A DNA stretch of 27,572 nt from Deinococcus humi (GTDB lineage Bacteria > Deinococcota > Deinococci > Deinococcales > Deinococcaceae), in contig NZ_JACHFL010000030.1 in the NCBI RefSeq assembly GCF_014201875.1, positions 1 through 27,572 of the forward strand, in the 5' to 3' direction. A model generated the notes under the pieces. The model saw nothing but the letters and a program-made list of their open reading frames with translations, was not told the DNA's origin and did no database searches. The position numbers and the translations under genes are program-made. Of this stretch, positions 1-7,548 are shown piece after piece (positions within the stretch are counted from its first letter, which is position 1; each line of letters begins with the position of its first letter).

Positions 1-137
1 CCTACAAGTCGGCCTGGACCCACGAAGCCGCTGTCGAGGAGCTGCGCGCGCAACGCGGACGACAGTTTGACCCCCAGGTCATCGACGCTTTCCTCGCCAG
101 CTTCCGTCGTGGTCATACGAAGTCGTTACGTCGATAG
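1..137 (+). CDS. HD-GYP domain protein, C-terminal end (partial)
   Basis: An open frame enters from the left edge (first full codon at 3) and stops with TAG at 135-137. Its 44 residues begin YKSAWTHEAAVEELRAQRG and continue with FDPQVIDAFLASF. This matches the final helices of HD-GYP phosphodiesterase domains, where RPYK-AW, then G--FDP-VV-AF, follows the metal-binding core. HD-GYP proteins hydrolyse cyclic di-GMP, but the catalytic HD and GYP motifs lie outside the window, so activity cannot be judged. The same C-terminal pattern occurs in the broken HD-GYP gene at 2737-3512, so the two are probably paralogues. A hairpin with a T-tract follows 35 bases later. Confidence 0.8.
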   Translation, partial: YKSAWTHEAAVEELRAQRGRQFDPQVIDAFLASFRRGHTKSLRR

Positions 138-171
138 CGCAAAAAGAACCTTCAGCCGTCAGTGCACAGCC

Positions 172-195
172 ACCCCGCTTCTAAGTGGGGTTTTT
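172..195 (+). terminator. Rho-independent terminator after the HD-GYP gene
   Basis: ACCCCGCTT and AAGTGGGGT form a nine-pair stem with one G-U pair and a very short loop, followed directly by TTTTT. It sits 35 bases after the HD-GYP stop and 25 bases before the start of the tape-measure relic. Confidence 0.75.
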
Positions 196-220
196 CATTG
201 CCCGCTTCAAGAAGTGACGT

Positions 221-1110
221 ATGACTCAAGGCCGTACTGTTGGGGAATTATTTTTAGAGGCGCGGGTAGATACTTCCAGAGCCCAGCAGGACCTCCTGAA
301 GTACCAGCAATTTGTCGAACGCGCCAATGGCGTCAAGCTGAACCTGGACACCAAAGGAGCGCAGACAGAGCTGAAGTGCGTCAGCGACATCGGCGCTGAC
401 GCCTGCAGGCCTCCAAACTGCCAGGTCAGGAGTACTGCACCTAGGCAAAAGCAATGCGCCTGGAGACTGCAGAGCAGAACAAGGCCGCTTCTACCGCTAG
501 TGCTGTAGCCAGACAAGTCCAGAGCACGCCCCACCACTCTACCCTGCAGGCGGCCCAGGACAAGCGAGCCCACCAGCAGGGCATTCAGGGATCGGGAATG
601 AGGTCAAGGCCTACCGCAATCTGTGGCAGACCCACACCATCAGCAGCGATCAGGTTTACCGCGAGCAGGCCCGCCTGAACAGCAGGCTCCGGAAATGGCC
701 CTGACGGTGGATAAGCAGGGCAACGCCTATCGTCGATAGACTCAGGTGGCCGTCGCAAGGCACCATGGATTCCAGCCAGGGCATGAACACGCCTGGGACT
801 TCGGTGCGGGCGTCTTGCAGGGCATCACGAATGTGCTGGGGCAGCTCAGCGTGACGGATGACCTGATCAGCGGGTTGATTCGCCTGATGGAAAGCAAGCG
901 GGCGCAGGTGAAGCACATCGCCAGCAAGCTCGGCGAGGAGACCCTGGCCGGATTGCAGCAAGGTCTGCAATCCAATTAGAAGGGCACATCTTGCCAGAGA
1001 TTCCGTGTGGACGAGAAGCTGGCGGCGGTGGCGTCGGATCTGATGGACGGCGATGGACACCTGTCCAGCGAGAACCTAGCCCTTACCAATAACGTGATTC
1101 TCGATCTCAA
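221..1110 (+). pseudogene. Phage tail tape-measure protein relic, multiply frameshifted
   Basis: The ATG at 221 starts MTQGRTVGELFLEARVDTSR and continues about 50 residues, through LLKYQQFVERANGVKLNL, in the style of tape-measure N-termini. The frame then breaks near 375. Coherent Gln/Ala-rich helical text resumes in other frames: ETAEQNKAASTASAVARQ near 458-520, NEVKAYRNLWQTHTISSDQ near 598-655, and LQGITNVLGQLSVTDDL near 817-870, running through MESKRAQVKHIASKLGEE to a stop at 979. VDEKLAAVASDLMDGDGHL appears from 1007. At about 701 a frame change joins RLRK to MALTVDKQGNAYRR, which hits TAG at 737. At least five disruptions in 900 bases rule out a working gene. Full tape-measure proteins are usually far longer, so most of the gene is gone. 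The assignment rests on sequence style, not on a database match. Confidence 0.6.
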
Positions 1111-1246
1111 TAAGGCAAGTACTCTTGCGCTGCACCCTGGCCATGACTGCCTGCGCTCCCATCGCCCAGCCGGGCCAACCAAGGTGCGGTGCCAATGGTC
1201 TTACCACTTAAGTAAGTACCGCACAACTCAGGCGATTGAAGTTCCT

Positions 1247-1286
1247 ACCCCTCTAAGCCGCGCCATGGGCGGGTGGGGGTTTTTTT
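1247..1286 (+). terminator. GC-rich hairpin terminator with CATGGGCGG core
   Basis: ACCCC (1247-1251) pairs with GGGGT (1276-1280), and CCGC pairs with GCGG inside it, around a GCCATGG loop. A run of seven T follows. It lies 14 bases before the ATG at 1301, so it separates the phage relic from the next short gene. The same core recurs near 6070 and 8425. Confidence 0.7.
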
Positions 1287-1300
1287 GTTTGGGCTCTGCA

Positions 1301-1573
1301 ATGCTTACTCAGGCAGATAAGGCCATGGCAGAGCTTCGTGATTTTCCCGCCGCCTCATCTACTTTCCTCAGCCTGGCAGCCTGGGACGAGGGCGAGTACT
1401 GGCGCGACGTTCAGATCATCGAGCCGTGCCCAGAGCACCAGGAGGTCAATCAATGGAGCTTTGGCAGGATTCCAGACAGTCTCATCCACTTTAAATCGTA
1501 TCTTTGGATCAAACGCTCGCTGGATGATCCATTGACCCTGTTCCCCCGCTGCCCTGCTGAGGATCCATCATGA
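1301..1573 (+). CDS. Short phage-associated protein with IEPCPEHQ motif, probably extended by read-through
   Basis: The ATG at 1301 follows a terminator and opens MLTQADKAMAELRDF. The section WDEGEYWRDVQIIEPCPEHQ (ending at 1441) matches 14 of 20 positions in WDVAQYWLDVEFIEPCPEHQ of the short gene at 10090-10263. Codon differences within the shared EPCPEHQ are synonymous, which points to past selection on the protein. In the other copy the protein stops one residue after this motif. Here the frame runs on for 43 residues of unrelated text and ends in TGA overlapping the ATG of the GDSL gene. A good ribosome-binding site (GGAGGT, 1441-1446) precedes another ATG at 1453, which stops after 13 codons, so a following gene was probably truncated. 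Its function is unknown; a phage morphogenesis accessory protein is a guess from its neighbour. Confidence 0.45.
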   Translation: MLTQADKAMAELRDFPAASSTFLSLAAWDEGEYWRDVQIIEPCPEHQEVNQWSFGRIPDSLIHFKSYLWIKRSLDDPLTLFPRCPAEDPS

Positions 1574-2637
1574 AATCCATTCTGCCCCTCGTCCTGCCTC
1601 TTCTCGCTGCCTGTGCGCCCGTCCAGACCGCACATACGCCGCGCCCTGACGCCACCCCATTCACCCGCTACGTCGCGCTCGGTGACAGCATCACGGCCGG
1701 CTTCCAGTCAGGTGGCCTTACAGCGGAGTCCCAGCGGGCGGCCTATCCCCATCTGCTGGGGGAGCGCGCCGGCCTGGACGTCCCCATGCCCGAGGTTCAG
1801 GCTCCTGGTTGCCCACCGCCCATTGGGGTCACGGGCGAGAAAAACTGCGCCTTGCGTCAGCCTGGAGTGATCTCACCCGTCGTGGCGGTTCCTGGAGCCA
1901 AAGTCGGCGACGTGCTCGACAGCACCGATATCCAGGTCACTGACCCCGACCCACAGCTCTACGACGCTGCGCTTTACCGGGCGATTCTGGGCCCGAGCAC
2001 CACTCAGCTGGACGCGGCCCTGGCCCGCCAGCCCCTTTTTGCCACCGTGTGGATCGGGAACAATGACGTGCTGTTGCCCACGCTGCGCGGGCGGCCCGAT
2101 CAGGCCACGCCACTGGACCGTTTCCGGGCGAATTACGAGATCCTGGTGGACCGACTCCTAACGGGGGGCGTGAAGTCGCTGGTCCTGATGACCATTCCCG
2201 ATGTGACGCGGGTCCCGGCCCTTATTCCTGTGCGTCAGCTGCGCTTGCTGGGCGTGGTGGACGAGAGCTGTCAGGGACAGGAGGCGTATTTCGGCAGTGT
2301 CGTTGTGGGCCGGGCCAGCAAGACGGCGCCGTTGTCTTGCACGAGTCCGGAAACCCTGACTGCAGAAGAATATGGGCAGGCCCAGCGGATTGTGGAGGGG
2401 TACAACACAGCGATCCGTGCGATTGCCATTGAGCGGAAGATCCCGGTGTTCGATGTGACCCAGGTGCTGGACACCTTGCCTGGCCGTCCGCTGATTCCGA
2501 CGGCTGCTGCGCCGTTTGGGCGGTCATTCAGCTTGGATGGAATTCACCCAAGCAACCTGGCCCATCAACGGTTCGCGCAGGCCCTGGCACTGTTTTTCAA
2601 CGCGCAGTTCGGAACGGATCTGGATGTCCGGCCCTAA
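1570..2637 (+). CDS. SGNH/GDSL-family lipoprotein hydrolase
   Basis: This is a 355-residue secreted esterase- or lipase-type hydrolase of the SGNH superfamily. A short signal sequence ends in the lipobox LLAAC, so Cys15 should be lipidated and the enzyme membrane-tethered outside the cytoplasm. Block I is ALGDSITAG with nucleophile Ser40. The oxyanion Asn is in WIGNND (164-166). Block V is SLDGIHPS, giving the Asp323 and His326 pair. All catalytic positions are intact and the length is normal, so the gene should be functional. GAGG at 1558-1561 sits seven bases before the ATG. The start overlaps the stop of the previous short frame (ATGA), but the two look unrelated. The substrate cannot be told from sequence; Deinococcus genomes commonly carry several such lipoproteins. 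Confidence 0.9.
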   Translation: MKSILPLVLPLLAACAPVQTAHTPRPDATPFTRYVALGDSITAGFQSGGLTAESQRAAYPHLLGERAGLDVPMPEVQAPGCPPPIGVTGEKNCALRQPGVISPVVAVPGAKVGDVLDSTDIQVTDPDPQLYDAALYRAILGPSTTQLDAALARQPLFATVWIGNNDVLLPTLRGRPDQATPLDRFRANYEILVDRLLTGGVKSLVLMTIPDVTRVPALIPVRQLRLLGVVDESCQGQEAYFGSVVVGRASKTAPLSCTSPETLTAEEYGQAQRIVEGYNTAIRAIAIERKIPVFDVTQVLDTLPGRPLIPTAAAPFGRSFSLDGIHPSNLAHQRFAQALALFFNAQFGTDLDVRP

Positions 2638-2736
2638 ACAGGAGTGGATTGCCGGCGCTTTGAGGGTTTTGGATTCAGAGTGATGCCTGTCATGGCAAGA
2701 GAGAAGGAGGCTGCCACAGACTGACTTGACGTGAAA

Positions 2737-3512
2737 TTACCCAGTCCTGCACAGAGGAAGGCATCGCCTCAAGACCGCACAGTGGGCTGACCCACCCCCG
2801 TTATGCAGCAGCTCCACGAACACCCCGGCCACCACCGCGTCGCAGTGGCGCCCCGCCTGCGCCATGATCTCGCTTAGCGCTGCTTTGGGGGACCACGCAG
2901 CCTTGTAGGGCCGCGCATTGGCCAGGGCATCTTACACATCACACAGCGTGAAGATGCGTCCCGCCAGACTGATCTCACGCCCGACCTTGCCCTCCGAGTA
3001 CCCCTGCCCGTCCCAGCGTTCGTGGTGATCGCGTACCACCGCCAATGTCATGTCCGGCCAAAAGTCCAGCGCAGCGACTAGGGTCATGCCTCGTTCGATA
3101 TGGGAGCACATTACGGCCTGTTCGTCGACGGTGAGCGCTCCAGGTTTGAGCAGCGCCGCGTCGGGAATGGCGACCTCGCCGATGTCGTGCAGGTACGCGC
3201 CCCAGCACACGGCCTGGATCTGAGACGGAAACCAGCAGAGCGCCTCTACCATCCGCGTGGCTAGCGCGACGATGCAGTCCATATGGCCCCAGGTTGCGCT
3301 GTCCCGGGCTTTCAGGGCTAGGCTCAGCCCCCGGAGCTCGCTGGCGCGCCTATGGCTGCCAGCCGCGCGGTGAAGCGGCGGTGGGCCTGAACCCGAGCCG
3401 CCTCGGCAGGCTCCGGTCTCGTGTGGTGCATTGGGTCCGGCCTGTCGAGAGGCATGAAGGTATCAGTGCGGACCCAGCAGTTGCAGGTGTGATGCCGCTT
3501 GAACTCGCTCAC
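2737..3512 (-). pseudogene. HD-GYP phosphodiesterase pseudogene (nonsense and frameshift mutations)
   Basis: On the minus strand ALKARDSATWGHMDCIVALA leads into the HD motif YLHDIGEVAIPDA and then DHHERWDGQGYSEG, the HHExxxGxGYP site with Ser in place of Pro. The frame ends at TAA (2934-2932) in CDV-stop-DALANARPYKAAW, where HD-GYP proteins have CDVYDAL-RPYK. A single base (TAC to TAA) therefore removes the last helices, which remain readable down to 2737. Upstream, near 3340, the frame also shifts: AARVQAHRRFTARLAAIGA is in one frame and ELRGLSLALKARD in another. The 5' start and any sensor domain are lost or unreadable. The intact gene would have degraded cyclic di-GMP. It resembles the protein end at 1-137, so a decayed duplicate is likely. 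Confidence 0.8.
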
Positions 3513-3871
3513 TGTGCCGTACTTGACTACTCCCCATTGCAGCGAGGGCGTTTTTCACTTTCGTCAGCAGTGACATTCTGCCTGAAGCTAGTTCGCCACA
3601 TACATAACGGCACCAGCCTCTAAATACAAGTGCGTTAAATCCCGCTGGGCACGGGGCAGCCTAGAGTCAGTGCTTGAGAATGGAAGTCGAATTGAATGTC
3701 TTTACTCGTGTTGAGGCAGTTCAGCGCATAGAATGAAAACTTCCTTCATTTCATACAAACAACTCGTCAGAAACTTACCCGTACAACTGCGAATACAGAG
3801 AATGAGGGCTTTTTCAATACCCAAACCACTGATGTTCGATTGGGTGTGGACCGCACGTGGTCCAGGCGTGC
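3513..3871. other. Intergenic stretch without a recognisable gene
   Basis: This lower-GC stretch contains a 60-residue plus-strand frame from 3733 with no family resemblance and no convincing ribosome-binding site, so it is not called. An inverted repeat GGACC-GCACGT-GGTCC (3848-3863) lies just beyond the end of the response-regulator gene. It could form its transcript end but lacks a T-tract on that strand. Confidence 0.5.
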
Positions 3872-4318
3872 TCAAAGCTCGCTACGGCTGGTCAGGTTAC
3901 GCACGGTGTGACTGATCTGCCAGTAGTGCAGGACCTTTTCCAACTGCTCCAGGAAATCGTGAAAGCTGACAGATTTCACCAGATAAGAACTGGCGTGCAG
4001 GATGTACGCCAGTTCTACATCCTTCTGAGCGCTGGACGTGGACAGGATCACCACTGGGATGTGGACTAAGCGAGCGTCTTGCTTCATCTCGGTCAGCACC
4101 TCGAAGCCACTCATGCCAGGCATGTTGAGGTCCAGCAACACCACGTCGGGTTGAAATTCAGGTCGATACAGTAGTTCCAGCGCTTCCCTACCGCTTCCTA
4201 CACAGGTCAGCACGCATTCCGGGCGGAGCTGTTCGAACGCCTCTTGCGCCAGCATGCGGTCTTGCAGGTTGTCGTCAACCAGGAGGTAGTGTCGATGCGA
4301 CGTCATTGAAGGGAGCAT
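3872..4318 (-). CDS. Single-domain response regulator (CheY/Rcp1-like)
   Basis: This is a stand-alone receiver domain of 148 residues with no output domain. The acidic pair is Asp15-Asp16 in LLVDDNLQD. The phosphoacceptor is Asp63 in VVLLDLNMPGMSGFE, the switch Ser/Thr is at 93-94 (ILSTSS), and Lys115 is in YLVKS. All are intact. The DN-QD-RM-AFE pattern resembles Rcp1-type regulators that serve phytochrome or hybrid kinases. The start is placed at the ATG at 4318; 4306 is an alternative. Upstream sequence in the same frame is low-quality and not domain-like. A GGAGG lies 17 bases before 4318, further than usual. The gene follows the diguanylate cyclase on the same strand with about 180 bases between. 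Its partner kinase is not in the window. Confidence 0.88.
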   Translation of the reverse strand: MLPSMTSHRHYLLVDDNLQDRMLAQEAFEQLRPECVLTCVGSGREALELLYRPEFQPDVVLLDLNMPGMSGFEVLTEMKQDARLVHIPVVILSTSSAQKDVELAYILHASSYLVKSVSFHDFLEQLEKVLHYWQISHTVRNLTSRSEL

Positions 4319-4501
4319 AAACTGTTCGCGTTCGTCCTCCAGAAAGATTTGACGGTCAGATACGCCCACCGCATTGGGCGGCCACAAGGAAGTCCAGGCA
4401 GCCGCCCGGCTAGCGTAGCCTGTGGACCTTGACCTGACAGGTTGGGAGTAGTACGGTTTTGCCCTGGAATTCATTGGGCATTGCTCACAAAGGCCGCTCG
4501 C

Positions 4502-5584
4502 CTAGGCCTCAATCCCGCCATCAAAGTCGAGCCCCCAGTTCACCGTACGGCCCACCGTTCGCCGCCGTTTGACGTCGTACATCCGTGCGTCGGCCAGGGA
4601 CAACCACTCGTTCACGCCTCCCTCGGGCAACAACTGCGCCGTGCCTCCCTGCAGGCTCAGCGGGCCAGTCCCCGGCAGCCACGCGGCGGCCAGTAGCCCC
4701 TGCGTCAGCCGGGCGCTCGCTTCCCCTACCCGCGCGACCGGTCCCCACACCAGCAACGCGAATTCATCGCCGCTCAGCCGAAACGCGACGTCGGGTGCCA
4801 GCAGGCTTTGCCTCAGCACCCGCGCTAGGGTTCTCAGCACGGCGTCGCCACCCTGATGCCCATGGGTGTCGTTGATCGTTTTGAATCCGTCGACATCGAG
4901 CATGACCAGATTCAGCTCTAGACCCTCCTGCCGGGCCAGCCGCATGGCTTCCGACACGTCTTCGTAAAAGGCCCGGCGATTGAGGAGTCCTGTCAGCGTG
5001 TCCGTGCGGGTCAGCCGCTCGAGTTCCTCACGCAGCGCCGCATTGTCCAGCGCAATCGCAACATGCTGTGCCAGCAGCTGCAGGAACTCCAGATCGGTGC
5101 TGTCGAAGGCCCCGGCCTCATAACTCTGGATAGACAGCACGCCCACCCGTCTGCCCTGGATCTCCAAGGGGACAAATAGCATGGATCTTGCTGGCTGGCC
5201 CGGCTGCTCGTCCACCTGGCGGATATCCGGGATGACCTCCGGGCCCCTGGTCATGCGCCGGACGCGGACCGGATGGTCCTGCAAGTAGGCGTCGATGTCG
5301 CTCACGGACAGGGCATCACCGTATAGCACGCTCTCCATGATGCCTTCAGGGTAGAACGGGACGTGCTGGGTGAAACGCTGGTCCTCCTCGCGTAATTCCC
5401 AGCGCCAGTCGCCGTTCGGCTGCAGCAGGGCCAGCAGCGTGGCCTGCGACGGGAAGAGGGCGCCGGCCTGCTGATGCACCGCTTGAACCACGGCCTCGAC
5501 CTCATGGCTGTTGCGGGCCAGCGACGCCAGCACCTGCACGAGCAGGTGATAGCGGGCAACGAGGGATGTTGGGGACCTCAACAT
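4502..5584 (-). CDS. GAF-GGDEF diguanylate cyclase
   Basis: This 360-residue cytoplasmic protein has a GAF sensor domain at about 10-185 (SMLFVPLEIQGRRVGVLSIQ is its core strand pair) and a GGDEF domain at about 190-345. The GGDEF domain begins RTDTLTGLLNRRAF and carries the metal ligand Asp230 in VMLDVDGFKTIND. The signature is SGDEF (271-275) instead of GGDEF, a variant seen in some active enzymes, so synthesis of cyclic di-GMP from GTP is expected but not certain. The usual RxxD inhibitory site five residues upstream reads LAPD (262-265), so product inhibition is probably absent. The ATG at 5584 has GGAG seven bases upstream and is preferred to a TTG two codons earlier. There are no membrane segments. 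Confidence 0.9.
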   Translation of the reverse strand: MLRSPTSLVARYHLLVQVLASLARNSHEVEAVVQAVHQQAGALFPSQATLLALLQPNGDWRWELREEDQRFTQHVPFYPEGIMESVLYGDALSVSDIDAYLQDHPVRVRRMTRGPEVIPDIRQVDEQPGQPARSMLFVPLEIQGRRVGVLSIQSYEAGAFDSTDLEFLQLLAQHVAIALDNAALREELERLTRTDTLTGLLNRRAFYEDVSEAMRLARQEGLELNLVMLDVDGFKTINDTHGHQGGDAVLRTLARVLRQSLLAPDVAFRLSGDEFALLVWGPVARVGEASARLTQGLLAAAWLPGTGPLSLQGGTAQLLPEGGVNEWLSLADARMYDVKRRRTVGRTVNWGLDFDGGIEA

Positions 5585-5754
5585 GAACAAACTCCGGATG
5601 GGAACGAACTGGAGAGACAGGTGGTGAGCAGAGACTATCGTGCTGGCGGCAGATTAGAGGGGGGTGACGGATGGCTCTTGGACCACAACCCTCTGTACTC
5701 ACTCCATGCCACAACTCGGCGCAGGAGCAGAGCGCCCAGGGATTACCTTGAGAC

Positions 5755-6018
5755 ATGGCGCAAAGTCGGAAGGAACTGGGGGTCAGTTACGTCGTCATTG
5801 AGAGCATCGCAGGTCACCTCGCCCACGTTGTGCTGTCAGACGGCACCCCCGCGGACTGGCGCCTGTCGAGTCTGCCTGCGGGGGTGAAAGAGGGCGATAT
5901 CGTTTTGATCGACGTGCAGGGCGGCGATGTGGAGATGGAGGTTGGTCACAGGACAGGGGAGCGGCGCCGTACCCAGCGCCAGCCCGACAGCGGGCCCGAA
6001 GGAGACCCGGACCCGTGA
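5755..6018 (+). CDS. DUF3006 domain protein
   Basis: This small protein of 87 residues contains SYVVIESIAGHLAHVVLSDG, followed by SSLPAGVKEGDIVLID. This is the DUF3006 pattern: a short beta-rich fold with a DG turn and a LP-G-KEGD motif. Family members are often encoded beside metallo-beta-lactamase-fold hydrolases, but none is adjacent here. The Arg/Asp/Pro-rich C-terminal tail (from about residue 65) looks disordered. The ATG at 5755 lacks a clear ribosome-binding site; leaderless expression is possible. It is divergent from the diguanylate cyclase gene, and the 170 bases between them presumably hold both promoters. Biochemical function is unknown. Confidence 0.75.
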   Translation: MAQSRKELGVSYVVIESIAGHLAHVVLSDGTPADWRLSSLPAGVKEGDIVLIDVQGGDVEMEVGHRTGERRRTQRQPDSGPEGDPDP

Positions 6019-6056
6019 ATCTGGCCCTGTTAGCGCGGAATTAAAGGGACAACCTG

Positions 6057-6100
6057 CCGCCCTGCGCTTATGCATGGGCGGGTGGGGTGTCCCCACAGCA
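6057..6100 (+). repeat. Copy of the CCCTGCGCTT/CATGGGCGG hairpin element
   Basis: CGCCCTGCGCTTATGCATGG followed by GCGGGTGGGG closely matches the terminator at 8401-8446 (CCCTGCGCTTCGGCATGGGC). GGGG (6077-6080) can pair with CCCC (6083-6086). No T-run follows, so it may be a degenerate terminator for the DUF3006 gene. Confidence 0.5.
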
Positions 6101-6171
6101 TAAAAGCTGCTCAAGGCTTTATTGATGGAGGCTCTTCCCAAAGCGGTGTGGAACACTGCCCTTTCCGCCTA

Positions 6172-6189
6172 CCCAAGCGAGAGCTTGGG
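6172..6189 (+). repeat. Perfect stem with GAGA tetraloop
   Basis: CCCAAGC (6172-6178) and GCTTGGG (6183-6189) pair perfectly around GAGA, a GNRA tetraloop. The surrounding stretch 6101-6312 has no recognisable gene. Confidence 0.6.
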
Positions 6190-6312
6190 AAGCGCAAACC
6201 AGAACGTCGCTCTCTTATCCACCTTTCCTTCCCCCAGAGTCCGCACCTAGCACACCAGCACGCCGCTCTGTGCCACGGTCTCGGGCGTCAGGGTTAGCCC
6301 CTGTGTCAACTT

Positions 6313-6501
6313 ATGATAGATACCGATTCCATTTTTATTGTCCCAGAGGCCCTGGAGCGACCTACAGTCACGTCACAAACGGGAATGCGGGATTCTTACC
6401 ATTTTCTCATTTTCAATGAGGCCAATGGAAAAGATGACTGCTTATTGTTAACGTGCCTGTCACGTGCCGCATATCCAAGATGTAACGATATGGACGGTTG
6501 A
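6313..6501 (+). CDS. Hypothetical protein in an AT-rich patch
   Basis: A 62-residue frame begins with ATG at 6313, containing YHFLIFNEANGKDDCLLLTC then LSRAAYPRCNDMDG. Its base composition is clearly more AT-rich than its neighbours. The alternation of hydrophobic strands with two conserved-looking Cys residues suggests a real beta-rich protein or a fragment of one. No family is recognised. There is no convincing ribosome-binding site. The same frame continues past TGA with DDGVPYTIYVA, so the gene may be truncated by a stop. Acquisition from elsewhere is possible, but coding status is uncertain. Confidence 0.35.
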   Translation: MIDTDSIFIVPEALERPTVTSQTGMRDSYHFLIFNEANGKDDCLLLTCLSRAAYPRCNDMDG

Positions 6502-6585
6502 GCAGCCTCAGCCGACGACGGTGTTCCATACACCATCTATGTCGCCTAGATTGTTCCTGTGCCCGGCTTTAGGAGGCTACAGCAC

Positions 6586-6960
6586 ATGATCAAAACCTCT
6601 CGATATGCACACGCGCTGGGCTGGTACAGTCTTGCGCTCGGCACCACGGAACTGCTCGCGAGTAAACCGCTCGCAGACGCATTGGGGGTGCCAGACCGTA
6701 CCCGTTGGCTCCGTATGTTCGGTGCTCGAGAACTCGCGCATGCCGCGCTGGTCTTTACGCTGCCGACTGTTGGGGTGTGGTCGCGGGTGATGGGGGACGT
6801 GATGGACCTCGCGGCCCTCGGTGCGGCCTTGAAACCGGAGAATCCAGCGCGTGGTCGGGTGGGAGCCGCACTAGGCATCGTGATGGTCACAACTGTCATA
6901 GATACCCTGTGCGCTCTGCAACTTACCAGAGTGGGCGGGCGGGCCTCGGTGTCTGAGTAA
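6586..6960 (+). CDS. Small membrane protein, 124 residues
   Basis: The ATG at 6586 has an ideal AGGAGG (6571-6576) nine bases upstream, which fixes the start. The protein has hydrophobic segments around ALGWYSLALGTTELL (10-24), ELAHAALVFTLPTVGVW (about 49-65), a Gly/Ala-rich MDLAALGAAL, and a final VGAALGIVMVTTVIDTLCAL (about 90-110). This suggests three to four membrane helices. The pattern GW-SLALG--EL, then FGARELAHA and V-GDVMDLAALG, is shared by a widespread family of uncharacterised membrane proteins often labelled cyclase/dehydrase-associated. It lies alone on the plus strand and ends 240 bases before the next gene's end, with a terminator hairpin at 7160-7197. Its role is unknown. Confidence 0.75.
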   Translation: MIKTSRYAHALGWYSLALGTTELLASKPLADALGVPDRTRWLRMFGARELAHAALVFTLPTVGVWSRVMGDVMDLAALGAALKPENPARGRVGAALGIVMVTTVIDTLCALQLTRVGGRASVSE

Positions 6961-7159
6961 GGGCCTGAGCTTCTTGCCACCAGGCTGGCACCCATTCTCC
7001 TTACGCTGGCAACCGCTGCACTGGATGTAGCGGCGCGTGCATCACTGTTCGCGATGCGGGGCTCTAGCGCTCGACTGCCGCAGAGCGGTCGCGCAGCGCC
7101 ACACGGTGAACGGAACCCGGCCGGACCGGACCTGTACGCACAGGCTCGAATCTGAAATG

Positions 7160-7197
7160 CCCCCACCTCCCTGCGTGGGCGAGTGGGTAGCTTTTTT
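7160..7197 (+). terminator. Hairpin terminator
   Basis: CCCAC (7162-7166) pairs with GTGGG (7183-7187), and TTTTTT follows at 7192-7197. It contains CTCCCTGCGTGGGCG, a shorter relative of the repeated terminator core. It serves plus-strand transcripts from the membrane-protein gene and abuts the stop of the convergent gene. Confidence 0.6.
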
Positions 7198-7200
7198 CGT

Positions 7201-7461
7201 TCAGTCTTGCACCCGTGCCACCCACCACCCGCTGATCTCCTGCGGTGGATCCGTCTCGTCAAAGCGGTGGACCTCGACCACCAGCGTGCCGCACTCCAGC
7301 ACCCAGCAATCACGGGACGGCTCACCGAGCCACCAGGGGCCTCCAGCTCGGAACGCATCGTGCTCGCGCGCCACCCGGTAGGTTCGGTTACGCCAGTGTA
7401 GCGAAACCGGCTTCCCCTGTTCGTTGAGGTCCACCCCGCACCGTTCCTGGACTGCTCGCAT
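7201..7461 (-). CDS. DUF6504-like small protein
   Basis: This 86-residue protein has the pattern WRNRTYRVAREHDAFR, then GGPWWLGEPSRDCWVLE and VVEVHRFD, ending ISGWWVARVQD. The layout of W-G--Y-V, then WW-GEP-RD-W-VE, then W-LARV-D matches the DUF6504 family found beside DNA-repair and polymerase genes in actinobacteria and Deinococcus-Thermus. No such partner is adjacent. The ATG at 7461 is used; only a weak GAGG lies close upstream. The gene is convergent with the membrane-protein gene and divergent from the zinc-ribbon gene. Function is unknown. Confidence 0.65.
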   Translation of the reverse strand: MRAVQERCGVDLNEQGKPVSLHWRNRTYRVAREHDAFRAGGPWWLGEPSRDCWVLECGTLVVEVHRFDETDPPQEISGWWVARVQD

Positions 7462-7548
7462 GCCTCACGCTACCTGCTCTGACGGGCTGAAGCACAGACG
7501 ATCTGAAAAGCTCTGCCTCCCAGGCAAGAATTTGACTTAAGGACGTGA

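Noticed and set aside
1260..1280. G-quadruplex in the GGGCGGGTGGGGG terminator
   Set aside because: Only three G-tracts are present, and the hairpin with T-run explains the sequence better.
3324..3512. Separate 62-residue minus-strand gene upstream of the HD-GYP fragment
   Set aside because: Its end, RVQAHRRFTARLAAI, continues naturally into the HD-GYP frame after a one-base shift, so it is part of the same pseudogene.
6546..7358. A 270-residue minus-strand open frame opposite the small membrane-protein gene
   Set aside because: Its text is Arg/Ser/Ala-rich and low in pattern, as expected for the antisense of a GC-rich gene. The opposite strand has an ideal ribosome-binding site and membrane helices.
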